Source: a virus
Reading direction: 5' to 3' (one strand)
Virus record (IMG/VR): IMGVR_UViG_3300025168_000296
Coordinates: 1 to 34,663 of that record
Length of the DNA: 34,663 nucleotides
Made by a program: the position numbers and the translations under genes. Within the stretch, counting starts at the first letter, position 1, and every line of letters starts with the position of its first letter. Shown piece after piece: positions 15,108 to 21,484 of the stretch. The notes under the pieces are model-generated. The model was not told where the DNA came from. It did not search any database and saw only the letters and a program-made list of their open reading frames with translations.

Positions 15108-16184
15108 ATGAGTTTAATGGTATTCGATGACTCTAAAATCGAACAGATAAAGAAACGGAACGAACAGGGCTCCGAAGAAAAATTTGATGTTGTAGAAGCC
15201 TCAGCAGAAGCAAAAGGCGGAAGTGAGTTAGTATATGCTCGAGTGAAGGAAAGAGTTCCAGAAGATGTTTGGAATTATTTTCAAGTCATACTTTCAAGAG
15301 TACGTGAATTAGAGGACAAACCAAAGATTCTCTGGTTTCAAGACACATCTCAAGATCCAGAAGTACAATTCCTAAAAAAGAAAGAAGAACGAGACAAATT
15401 TGAAAGATTTATATTTCCTTCTGATTGGTCGTTGGAAAAATATCATCTTGATTTAGGAGTTGAATATGAGAAAAGTGTTGTTCTCAAGAACGCAATCGAA
15501 CCAATTCCAGCACATACGAAACCTAAAGAAGGCCCAACCAGACTTGCATACATATCTACACCACATCGTGGATTGGATGTTCTCATTGCTGCATTTCGTG
15601 CGGCAAAATTTGAGAATGTTGAACTTGATGTATATTCAAGTTTTAAGATATATGGGTGGGAAGATAAAGATAAAGATTGGGAACCATTATATAATGCTTG
15701 TAAAGAAACACCTAATGTGAATTATCATGGGTCTGTTTCTAACGAAGAAATTCGCACAGCACTACAACAAACACACATACTTGCATATCCTTCTGTATAT
15801 AAGGAAACTGCTTGTATTTCTGCAATCGAAGCAATGAGTGCAGGGTGTGTCGTAGTATGTCCGAATCTTGCAGTCCTTCCAGAAACTTGTGCAAACTTTG
15901 CATGGATGTACGGATATTGTAAAGAAAAGTCCGATCATGCGAAGAAATTTGCATATGTACTGAAGGATGCAATTGACAACTTTTGGGAACCACCAGTTCA
16001 GGCTGGTCTTGGATTCCAGAAGCAATACTTTGATATGCACTATGACATTGATACTACTGCGAAGCAATGGACAATGATGTTAAGTACTATCAAAGATAAT
16101 CTTGAATCTCAAAAACAAAAAAAACATCATGATAAAGAAAGTGAAAGTAGAAAGAAAACCGATGAAGGTGAAACGAACTCGTAA
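15108..16184 (+). CDS. GT-B glycosyltransferase (family 4/group 1 type)
   Basis: The 358-residue protein has the C-terminal GT-B donor-binding domain: KSVVLKNAIEPI, RLAYISTPHRGLDVLI, NVNYHGSVSNEEIRTALQ, and the EX7E motif with E233 and E241 (KETACISAIEAM). The N-terminal half (ILWFQDTSQDP) is short. Group 1 enzymes move sugars from nucleotide donors. The acceptor could be modified DNA bases, lipopolysaccharide or a virion protein, and nothing here decides between them. Its last about 30 residues are lysine-rich and overlap the next gene. A strong early promoter stands before it. Confidence 0.8.
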   Translation: MSLMVFDDSKIEQIKKRNEQGSEEKFDVVEASAEAKGGSELVYARVKERVPEDVWNYFQVILSRVRELEDKPKILWFQDTSQDPEVQFLKKKEERDKFERFIFPSDWSLEKYHLDLGVEYEKSVVLKNAIEPIPAHTKPKEGPTRLAYISTPHRGLDVLIAAFRAAKFENVELDVYSSFKIYGWEDKDKDWEPLYNACKETPNVNYHGSVSNEEIRTALQQTHILAYPSVYKETACISAIEAMSAGCVVVCPNLAVLPETCANFAWMYGYCKEKSDHAKKFAYVLKDAIDNFWEPPVQAGLGFQKQYFDMHYDIDTTAKQWTMMLSTIKDNLESQKQKKHHDKESESRKKTDEGETNS

Positions 16185-16719
16185 GATTTCAGAAGAACAG
16201 CGAGAAGAGCTTCGGAAACGTATGTTAGAAATGCGTAAGAAAAGAAAGCCTGCGGAGTACAAGAATATAAGTAAAGTTGTTCTTGCACTACCAGATGATG
16301 ATACATATTCTTTCCAAAATGTAAAAGAATGGATCACTCATAATAAGGCGGTAATTTCTGGTTTGAATTCGCAGATAAGAAGTAGGGGTGTTGGTGAAAA
16401 AGAAAAAAGAATAGCAGAGATTGATGTGGCATCTCGAAAAGCATACATTCGTTACTGTGAATATTATCTGAAAACTGGTGATTGGATTTCTATGTTTTCG
16501 GGCCAAGATGAAGAACATAAAGTGGTTCCTAGATGTGTTGCGATGGCATATTACGCTGACGGAACTCCTAAGAGGTCTGTGGGGGTATTCTATCCCGATA
16601 TTGGTGCAGTATGGACAAAGAATATGAACGAGTCAGAATTCGGAATATCAGAAGATTATGTTCCAGAAATTAAAAAAACTGTTGCAATGACAGACAAACA
16701 ATTTACAGGAGATATGTAA
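16162..16719 (+). CDS. Conserved T4-like marine phage hypothetical protein
   Basis: The product begins MKVKRTRKISEEQREELRK, and its start overlaps the glycosyltransferase end by 23 bases; ATG 16129 is an alternative. A basic helix of about 35 residues is followed by SFQNVKEWITHNKAVISGL and KAYIRYCEYYLKTGDWISMF, patterns I recall from conserved cyanophage proteins. The C-terminal half contains a beta-rich segment (VVPRCVAMAYYADGTPKRSV). Function is unknown. The stop abuts the next gene start (TAATG). Confidence 0.6.
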   Translation: MKVKRTRKISEEQREELRKRMLEMRKKRKPAEYKNISKVVLALPDDDTYSFQNVKEWITHNKAVISGLNSQIRSRGVGEKEKRIAEIDVASRKAYIRYCEYYLKTGDWISMFSGQDEEHKVVPRCVAMAYYADGTPKRSVGVFYPDIGAVWTKNMNESEFGISEDYVPEIKKTVAMTDKQFTGDM

Positions 16720-17186
16720 TGCCAGAATTTAATGTGCGAGAAACTTTTGAAGTTATTGGGAAGGCCAAGACAAGAGAAGAGAAACGTGATCTTCTTAAAC
16801 AGAGAGAAAATTTTGCAACTAAAGCAATATTGCAATTGAATTTTCATCCAGCGGTAAAGTGGTTTTTGCCGCCAGGAAGTCCACCATACACTCCTTCAAC
16901 TGAAGGAGATATGACTTCAAATTCTCTTCATTATGAAATTAAGAAAATGGATTACTATACTGATCCTAGTCCTCATGACCTACCCATGCTTCGTAGAGAA
17001 AGTATGTTTGTTGGTTTACTTGAAAGACTTGATCCAGAAGATGCAAAATTGTTAATCGATGTCAAGGATGGTAAATTATCTTATAAGGGATTGACCTATA
17101 AATTAGTCAAAGATACTTGGCCAGACTTACTTCCAGAAGAAGAAGTAAAACAGACAATTAAAGAAGAAGTGTCGGTTGAACAATAG
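16719..17186 (+). CDS. DUF6433-family phage protein
   Basis: The 155-residue protein contains FEVIGKAKTREEKRDLLKQ, KAILQLNFHPAVKWFLPPG, SPPYTPSTEGD and ERLDPEDAKLLIDVKDGKL, which match my memory of the DUF6433 family of T4-like phages. No biochemical function is known. It is encoded directly after the previous gene with a shared-base stop/start, in a replication-side operon. The C-terminal tail is acidic. Confidence 0.7.
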   Translation: MPEFNVRETFEVIGKAKTREEKRDLLKQRENFATKAILQLNFHPAVKWFLPPGSPPYTPSTEGDMTSNSLHYEIKKMDYYTDPSPHDLPMLRRESMFVGLLERLDPEDAKLLIDVKDGKLSYKGLTYKLVKDTWPDLLPEEEVKQTIKEEVSVEQ

Positions 17187-17274
17187 AAACACCTAAATAT
17201 AACTACATTTGGTTGAAATTGATATATTATGTATTTTCTGTGAACTGATTTAATAACCAAAAAAAGGTACAAGT

Positions 17275-17892
17275 ATGGTAAAGACAGTAAGGGTGTTCCT
17301 TGCTCTGTTTGCTACACTATGGTATACTACTTCACCACTTAATAGTAATGCACCTTCTCAAGTATGGAAACCAACCATAGTTGTGAGTAAGGCTGCACCA
17401 GACTATTACAAACCTCTTGAATTTGATAAAGTAAAATATACAGCAGCAGATGTTCTCTGTTTAGCAAAAAATATTTACTTTGAGGCAGGAGTGGAGAGTA
17501 CAGCAGGAAAATTGGCAGTAGCGAATGTTACGTTAAATCGTACATTACGTGCAAATTATCCCAATACCATATGTGGAGTAGTGCATGAGGGCATACATCG
17601 TTATAATGCAAGAATAGAAGAATATGTTCCTGTGAGAGATAGATGTCAATTTAGTTGGTATTGTGACGGCCGGGTGGATACTCCAAACGAAGGTAGAACG
17701 TGGAAATCTGCACAAGAACTTGCAAAAAAAGTTCTTGTAAATCATTATGACAAAGCACTAATTGACATAACAGATGGTGCAACGCATTATCACGCAAATT
17801 GGATGGTGAAATATCCAAAGTGGAGTAAAAGGAAAAAAGTGATGGCTTCGATAGATAGACATATCTTCTATGGTGGCAAAAAAACTTTGTAA
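17275..17892 (+). CDS. Secreted cell wall hydrolase, SleB/CwlJ family
   Basis: The 205-residue protein starts with a basic-hydrophobic signal-anchor (VRVFLALFATLWYTT, residues 6-19), then a Hydrolase_2 (SleB/CwlJ) domain: NIYFEAGVESTAGKLAVANV with catalytic glutamate E70, TLNR (N88, R89), NTICGVVHEG and RCQFSWYCDG. The family cleaves peptidoglycan. The signal segment suggests Sec-dependent export of an endolysin, as in SAR endolysins, or periplasmic action. The hub protein gp5 in this phage lacks a lysozyme domain, so this may be the main muralytic enzyme. An early promoter for the next gene follows. Confidence 0.85.
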   Translation: MVKTVRVFLALFATLWYTTSPLNSNAPSQVWKPTIVVSKAAPDYYKPLEFDKVKYTAADVLCLAKNIYFEAGVESTAGKLAVANVTLNRTLRANYPNTICGVVHEGIHRYNARIEEYVPVRDRCQFSWYCDGRVDTPNEGRTWKSAQELAKKVLVNHYDKALIDITDGATHYHANWMVKYPKWSKRKKVMASIDRHIFYGGKKTL

Positions 17893-17897
17893 AAAAC

Positions 17898-17926
17898 TTG
17901 ACATTTCTGTGTAGTTTTGATATAAT
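17898..17926 (+). promoter_or_regulatory. Sigma70-type early promoter (TTGACA-17-TATAAT)
   Basis: TTGACA at 17898-17903 and TATAAT at 17921-17926 are spaced by 17 bases, with the same AAAAAACTTGACA context as at 15048. The leader to ATG 17982 is about 50 bases and carries AGGAGATAT. Confidence 0.85.
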
Positions 17927-17981
17927 ATAAGTAGAGAGTGAAAGAGTGTTAAAACTAACATTAATTGATAGGAGATATATT

Positions 17982-18344
17982 ATGAAACATTTATTGAGTT
18001 CGATTTTGATAGCGATGGCAATAAGTTCCGCATCTTATGCTGCAGTCACAAAGACAGAGATTATAGAAGAAAGAGTCTGTCATGCTGTAGCAGGATGTTG
18101 GATGAATCCCAAAACTGGTGAATGTCCAGATTGTGTTATCGAAACACGAAAAGTTGTTACAGAAGTAGAAGAATCAGTTGTTGAAGTTAAAATAAAATTA
18201 CCTATTAAAATTGCAAAAAAGAATTCTCCCATAAAGAATAAAAATGGTTGTTGGTTTGCAGAAGCAGGTTGGCCTAAAGGTGTAGATGAAAATTTCGAGC
18301 CCATTATGTCAGGTGGATATATGCCATGTTCTTGGAGAAGTTAA
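17982..18344 (+). CDS. Exported cysteine-containing protein
   Basis: The 120-residue product begins MKHLLSSILIAMAISSASYA, a classical Sec signal peptide with a predicted cut after SYA (residue 20). ATG 17982 is chosen for its AGGAGATATATT leader over a GTG at 17946. The mature part holds five to six cysteines (RVCHAVAGCW, GECPDCV, NGCWFAEAG, MPCSW), suggesting disulfides in the periplasm, and a charged middle. There is no lipobox. It follows the SleB hydrolase and has its own early promoter, so a superinfection-exclusion or envelope function is possible. No family is recognised. Confidence 0.7.
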   Translation: MKHLLSSILIAMAISSASYAAVTKTEIIEERVCHAVAGCWMNPKTGECPDCVIETRKVVTEVEESVVEVKIKLPIKIAKKNSPIKNKNGCWFAEAGWPKGVDENFEPIMSGGYMPCSWRS

Positions 18345-18357
18345 ATAAAGGATAATA

Positions 18358-18609
18358 ATGCCGTATTACGATTATGAGTGTGAAAATTGTGGTGAAATAT
18401 TTGAAGAATCATTGACCATTGCACGAAGAAATGAACCTACTACAAAACCTTGTCCACAAGAAAAATGTGAAGGTAGTGTAAAGATGAGATATGCCACACC
18501 TTATGTCGGTGATCCTTGGCACTTTGCAGGAAAGAAAATAGATGATGGATTTAAAGATAAACTCAAAGATATAAAAAGTAAGCATTTACATTCGACAATC
18601 AATGTCTGA
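18358..18609 (+). CDS. FmdB-type zinc-ribbon protein
   Basis: The 83-residue protein starts MPYYDYECENCGEIFEESL and continues KPCPQEKCEGSVKMRYATP. This is the FmdB/CxxC-CxxxxC zinc-ribbon arrangement, with C8, C11 and a second cysteine pair near residues 40-46. These proteins are common in T4-like marine phages and are called putative regulators without direct proof. It follows the exported protein with AAAGGATAATA upstream and probably shares its promoter. Confidence 0.75.
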   Translation: MPYYDYECENCGEIFEESLTIARRNEPTTKPCPQEKCEGSVKMRYATPYVGDPWHFAGKKIDDGFKDKLKDIKSKHLHSTINV

Positions 18610-18681
18610 AAATGATATATAAAAATAGAGTGAGAACATAATCTAAACACACTTTAGTCGAGGAAATAGTAGGGAGATATA

Positions 18682-18726
18682 ATGGTTCTACAATCCCGAT
18701 CCCTTGATGTCGAAATAATGGAATGA
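18682..18726 (+). CDS. Candidate 14-codon leader peptide
   Basis: An ATG with a strong GGGAGATAT ribosome-binding site opens a reading frame MVLQSRSLDVEIME. It ends 15 bases before an intrinsic terminator, which itself ends just before the nuclease gene. The strong signal on so short a frame suggests a leader peptide that controls the terminator. It may instead be chance or an RNA gene start. The 170-base gap from 18610 holds nothing else I recognise. Confidence 0.35.
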   Translation: MVLQSRSLDVEIME

Positions 18727-18741
18727 CTAATCTCATATTGT

Positions 18742-18773
18742 AACGGAGAGGCCTAATAAGTCTCTCCGTTTTT
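18742..18773 (+). terminator. Intrinsic (Rho-independent) terminator
   Basis: AACGGAGAG (18742-18750) pairs with CTCTCCGTT (18762-18770) around an 11-base loop and is followed by a T-run (18769-18773). It ends six bases before the next ATG, so it would terminate transcripts from the 17898 promoter unless read through. Confidence 0.8.
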
Positions 18774-18779
18774 ATAATA

Positions 18780-19490
18780 ATGAAAAAATTTAATTATGAT
18801 CTTCTTGAAAATCGAAAAGATCAATTAGTTCAAGATAACTCTGGCCCAAGTAGAGTGTATCATGTTCCTAATGGCACATATCCTTCTATCACCAGTTTGC
18901 TCTACCAAATCATTTCTAAAGCAGGAATTGAAAAGTGGAAAGCAAGTGTCGGAGAAGAAAAGGCGAAAAAGATTTCTGCCAAGGCTTCTAGAAGGGGAAC
19001 ACGAATTCATGGATATATTGAAAAGTATCTAGAAGGTAATGAAAATTATTTTGATAAAGCAGCACCAGATCACATGGAGCTTGTTAATCTTGCAATACCT
19101 CAAATAAACGAAAAGATAGATAACATTCGTGGAATTGAAATGGGAATGTGGTCTAATGGATTGAAGGTAGCAGGAACATCAGATTTGGTTGCAGATTATG
19201 AAGGAGAACTTGCAATAATAGATTGGAAAACCGCCACTTATATTAAAAAAGAAGAATACCTACTTTCATACATCTTACAAGGAACAGCGTACTGTATGAT
19301 GCTGTATGAGATGTATGGACTACTTCCAAAGAAAATTGTCATATGTTCGTTGATTAGGTTTGACCCTATGAAATACAATCCTCTATTGGATCAAGACATT
19401 CATATAGATTGGAAAGTATATAATCCCTTAGATTATATCCGTCAGTTAAAATCAGTATGTGACGCTTATCATTTCAGTAGAAAGAGATAA
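18780..19490 (+). CDS. PD-(D/E)XK nuclease (MGME1/RecB-like)
   Basis: The 236-residue protein has a RecB-like nuclease core: VPNGTYPSITSLL, RGTRIHGYIEKYL, E-containing IRGIEMGMWSNGL, then GTSDLVADYEGELAIIDWKT with the D...(D)xK catalytic residues, and a helix LLSYILQGTAYCMMLYEM carrying the conserved Q. These features match the phage exonuclease/MGME1-type group that degrades or trims DNA ends. No Shine-Dalgarno sequence lies next to ATG 18780; the closest GGAGAGG is inside the terminator stem about 25 bases upstream. A late promoter follows the gene. Confidence 0.8.
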   Translation: MKKFNYDLLENRKDQLVQDNSGPSRVYHVPNGTYPSITSLLYQIISKAGIEKWKASVGEEKAKKISAKASRRGTRIHGYIEKYLEGNENYFDKAAPDHMELVNLAIPQINEKIDNIRGIEMGMWSNGLKVAGTSDLVADYEGELAIIDWKTATYIKKEEYLLSYILQGTAYCMMLYEMYGLLPKKIVICSLIRFDPMKYNPLLDQDIHIDWKVYNPLDYIRQLKSVCDAYHFSRKR

Positions 19491-19498
19491 TATAAATA
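19491..19498 (+). promoter_or_regulatory. T4-type late promoter TATAAATA before tmRNA
   Basis: This exact TATAAATA is located one base after the nuclease gene stop and just before the tmRNA acceptor piece. Transcription would start near 19504. No convincing sigma70 promoter is visible here, so the tmRNA may be a late transcript. Confidence 0.7.
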
Positions 19499-19588
19499 TT
19501 TACAGATATACAGGAATTTGTTTGATGACCTGAGAGGGTATCTTATAAGACATCGGGGCAGTTCCGATCAGCTCCACCAAAGAGAGTT

Positions 19589-19681
19589 ATGGAAAAAAAA
19601 TTAATGTGGCTTGCAATTATGATATTGCTTGGATTGTGTTTAACTTATGCCACACTTTATATTGGATATGACTATCGTTGA
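19589..19681 (+). CDS. 30-residue membrane peptide inside tmRNA intervening segment
   Basis: An ATG with AGAGAG upstream opens a 30-codon frame starting MEKKLMWLAIMILLGLCL and ending YIGYDYR. It has two lysines, then about 20 hydrophobic residues, then a polar tail: a single predicted membrane helix with N-in orientation. The frame fills almost the whole segment between the tmRNA CCA end (19579) and GGGGCTG (19683), and its TGA ends two bases before the mature coding piece. Such small hydrophobic peptides include phage holin-like and anti-holin proteins. Translation is inferred; this segment would be removed from the mature tmRNA. Confidence 0.55.
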   Translation: MEKKLMWLAIMILLGLCLTYATLYIGYDYR

Positions 19682-19762
19682 TGGGGCTGAAATAGATTTC
19701 GATTGTAAGAGATAGTATCAGAGAGAACAGATAGGGTGATGACCAACATCGAAACCATAATC

Positions 19763-19810
19763 GCAAATAATTCCGATTATACTGCATACTCTTACGCACT
19801 CGCTGCGTAG
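19763..19810 (+). other. tmRNA proteolysis-tag reading frame
   Basis: From the GCA resume codon the frame reads ANNSDYTAYSYALAA followed by TAG. The C-terminal ALAA matches the ClpXP-recognised end of bacterial tags such as E. coli's (A)ANDENYALAA. Alanine as the resume residue and the A-rich region upstream (GAAACCATAATC) also fit known tmRNAs. Fifteen residues is within the usual tag range. Confidence 0.9.
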
Positions 19811-19902
19811 AGTATAGCTGAGTTAGAGGGTAGTCCTCCGGCCGGTCGCTTGGAAACAGAAGAACCGGCCACTACACACAAACACACACATAAAGGAAAC
19901 AT

Positions 19903-20130
19903 ATGTCAAATCCATATGAATTAAGATTTAGACTCTTAGAGATGGCACAGGGTTATCTCCAAGATGAATACTCAAGAAAAGAAAACATTGCCATTGATGC
20001 ATGGAATTTTGCACAAGAACAAGGTGATGCAACTACGAGGTTACGAACAGACCTTCAGCCAGAATCTTATACCATTGAGGATATTAAGAAAAAGGCAACT
20101 GAACTCTACGAATTTGTAGAGAATAAGTAA
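19903..20130 (+). CDS. Conserved small T4-like marine phage protein
   Basis: The 75-residue protein begins MSNPYELRFRLLEMAQGYL and ends EDIKKKATELYEFVENK. I recall cyanophage homologues with the same NPYxLRFxxLxMAQ start and KKAxELYxFV end, function unknown. AAAGGAAAC precedes the ATG. It is the first gene after the tmRNA and may be carried on the same late transcript. A 7-bp hairpin follows its stop. Confidence 0.7.
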   Translation: MSNPYELRFRLLEMAQGYLQDEYSRKENIAIDAWNFAQEQGDATTRLRTDLQPESYTIEDIKKKATELYEFVENK

Positions 20131-20141
20131 CAAATAAAATT

Positions 20142-20162
20142 GGGGAGTAAATTTAACTCCCC
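20142..20162 (+). terminator. Hairpin, possible terminator
   Basis: GGGGAGT pairs with ACTCCCC around AAATTTA, which is itself self-complementary. It lies 12 bases after a stop codon. Only TT follows, so termination efficiency is uncertain. Confidence 0.5.
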
Positions 20163-20179
20163 TTCATGGACAACGAAAC

Positions 20180-20563
20180 ATGAATAAAAAAGTTCATAAA
20201 AGACTAGGGGATGGTAAAATCAATACCTCTGTCGAAATGATTGATGCACAAGAAGAAAAATTATGGGAGCAAAATCCAATGGAAGCATTACGTTATGAGA
20301 AAATTGAAACAAGAAAGAAATTAAATTGGATGGCAAGATATATCTTGTCAATGATTATAGTTTTAACTTTTTTGTTTTTAATATGGTTACTATTTTATGG
20401 TTCATTACCTGCCGAATCAAGAGATCTGGTGAATATCATGGTGGGCGCCTATGTGGCCGTCCTCGCCAAGTCAACTGATTATTGGTTCAAAGATAAAGAT
20501 GATCCAGAACAAAAAGAAGGAGAGGCTGTAGGGAATACAACAAATAATAATGATACGATTTAA
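20180..20563 (+). CDS. Holin-like membrane protein
   Basis: The 127-residue protein has a soluble N-terminal helix of about 50 residues, a strong membrane segment (YILSMIIVLTFLFLIWLLF, about residues 54-73), and a second weaker one (VNIMVGAYVAVLAKSTDYW, about residues 84-102), with a charged, asparagine-rich tail. The second segment resembles the LLGAxxAxxxxxxxYWFG end of the 3TM phage holin families. A holin role beside the SleB hydrolase module is plausible. Alternatives are an inner-membrane exclusion protein or other small membrane protein. The start has only weak ribosome-binding signals. Confidence 0.55.
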   Translation: MNKKVHKRLGDGKINTSVEMIDAQEEKLWEQNPMEALRYEKIETRKKLNWMARYILSMIIVLTFLFLIWLLFYGSLPAESRDLVNIMVGAYVAVLAKSTDYWFKDKDDPEQKEGEAVGNTTNNNDTI

Positions 20564-20564
20564 C

Positions 20565-20593
20565 TTGACAATGATGTCATAATTTGTTATAAT
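20565..20593 (+). promoter_or_regulatory. Sigma70-type early promoter of gene 33
   Basis: TTGACA at 20565-20570 and TATAAT at 20588-20593 are spaced by 17 bases. Sequence around both boxes resembles the promoter at 15048 (TTGACAATG and TTGTTATAATTATA). The ATG at 20605 lies only 11 bases after the -10 box, giving a leader of about 3-5 bases. Confidence 0.85.
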
Positions 20594-20604
20594 TATAAAA
20601 TACA

Positions 20605-20835
20605 ATGGAAGAAATACTTAATTTGTTTACATCAGAACGTTATAATTCTGAGATTGAAGAAATCGTTACTAGAACAAGGATGAGTTATCTAGATGCGATG
20701 CTATATCATGCAGATGAAAATGGTCTTGAAGCAGAAACGTGTGCTGGGCTGATAAACGTTAAAACTAAAACCAAATTAAGGGAAGAGGCAGAGATATTGA
20801 ATTTTATGCCAAAGACATCAAAACTCCCTATATGA
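20605..20835 (+). CDS. 33: Late transcription coactivator gp33
   Basis: The 76-residue protein has the gp33 pattern of T4-like marine phages: IEEIVTRTRMSYLDAMLYH, then ADENGLEAETCAGLIN, a basic helix KTKTKLREEAEILNFM, and the C-terminal KTSKLPI. In T4, gp33 bridges RNA polymerase and the sliding clamp to activate late promoters. Its place directly before genes 59 and 32 also matches T4 order. It has its own early promoter, almost no leader and no Shine-Dalgarno sequence. Confidence 0.85.
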   Translation: MEEILNLFTSERYNSEIEEIVTRTRMSYLDAMLYHADENGLEAETCAGLINVKTKTKLREEAEILNFMPKTSKLPI

Positions 20836-21446
20836 TATATCAAGTGACTCCTTATGAAGTGTACCAAAAGTATCTGTCGTTGAAACAACACTTCAACAAG
20901 AAGGAATACGATTATTTTAAATTTCATGGAAAGGTTCGTGCAAGTGAATCTTCTTTTGAGAAACGAAAAGACAAACACCATTTTATCCGTTTGTCGAAAA
21001 TTTATAAGGATGAAGAACTCACCAAGTTTCTTGTTTCCAATTTTGTTAAGGGAAGAGAAATGTGGGTAGGTAATGTAACTTCACCAGAAGGTAGAAGTAA
21101 CTACATTGCTTGGAAGACAAAGATTCAAAGTCTTCCTTATGTATTTGAGAATGAAGTAGGAGAGATGTTCGATGAGAACGAAAACTTCAATGTCATTTTC
21201 AAAGTTGAGGATGGTCAACATCCTCCAATAGTTCGCCATGTATTTGGTGAAGAAGTTTCATTGGAAACCTTTGTAATACTGGATTCCATTTTAAACTTCA
21301 CCTCTAAGTTCAATGAGAGCATAGAGGAAACGGTCATTTGGCCGGAATTGTATAGTATGTGTAATAATTATGCCCCATTCGTGGTTGTGAATAAGCAGAA
21401 ATACGTAGACATACTTAGAAAACAAGTAGAATTACATTATGCATAA
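20832..21446 (+). CDS. 59: Helicase loader gp59
   Basis: The 204-residue protein starts MIYQVTPYEVYQKYLSLKQ and has KEYDYFKFHGKVRASESSF, KRKDKHHFIRLSK, and a C-terminal NYAPFVVVNKQKYVDILRK, all typical of T4 gp59. In T4 this protein loads gp41 helicase on gp32-coated DNA at forks. Its start overlaps gene 33's stop by four bases. The order 33-59-32 is conserved with T4. Confidence 0.9.
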   Translation: MIYQVTPYEVYQKYLSLKQHFNKKEYDYFKFHGKVRASESSFEKRKDKHHFIRLSKIYKDEELTKFLVSNFVKGREMWVGNVTSPEGRSNYIAWKTKIQSLPYVFENEVGEMFDENENFNVIFKVEDGQHPPIVRHVFGEEVSLETFVILDSILNFTSKFNESIEETVIWPELYSMCNNYAPFVVVNKQKYVDILRKQVELHYA

Positions 21447-21484
21447 AGTGGATAATCTGAAACACGTAGAACAAGGAGAATACG

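Larger units (their letters stand above)
19505..19876 (+). ncRNA. ssrA: Circularly permuted (two-piece) tmRNA
   Basis: The 3' acceptor piece comes first. A T-arm stem ATCGG/CCGAT (19552-19568) is followed by CAGCTCC-A-CCA ending at 19579. After a 103-base intervening segment comes the 5' piece GGGGCTGA (19683). GGGGCTG pairs with CAGCTCC and keeps the G3.U wobble used by alanyl-tRNA synthetase. TAAGA (19706-19710) can pair with TCTTA (19541-19545) as helix P2. The tag frame starts at GCA 19763, preceded by TAATC. The stop codon lies in a hairpin (TACGCA/TGCGTA). A 3' hairpin GGCCGGT/ACCGGCC (19840-19870), flanked by GTAGT/ACTAC, closes the coding piece. The T-loop GGCAGTT is atypical. Outer ends are estimates. 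tmRNA frees stalled ribosomes and tags their products. Confidence 0.9.

Noticed and set aside
19552-19579. A tRNA gene ending in CCA
   Set aside because: The T-arm and acceptor strand have no upstream D or anticodon arm; the matching 5' half lies downstream at 19683, which identifies it as the tmRNA acceptor piece.
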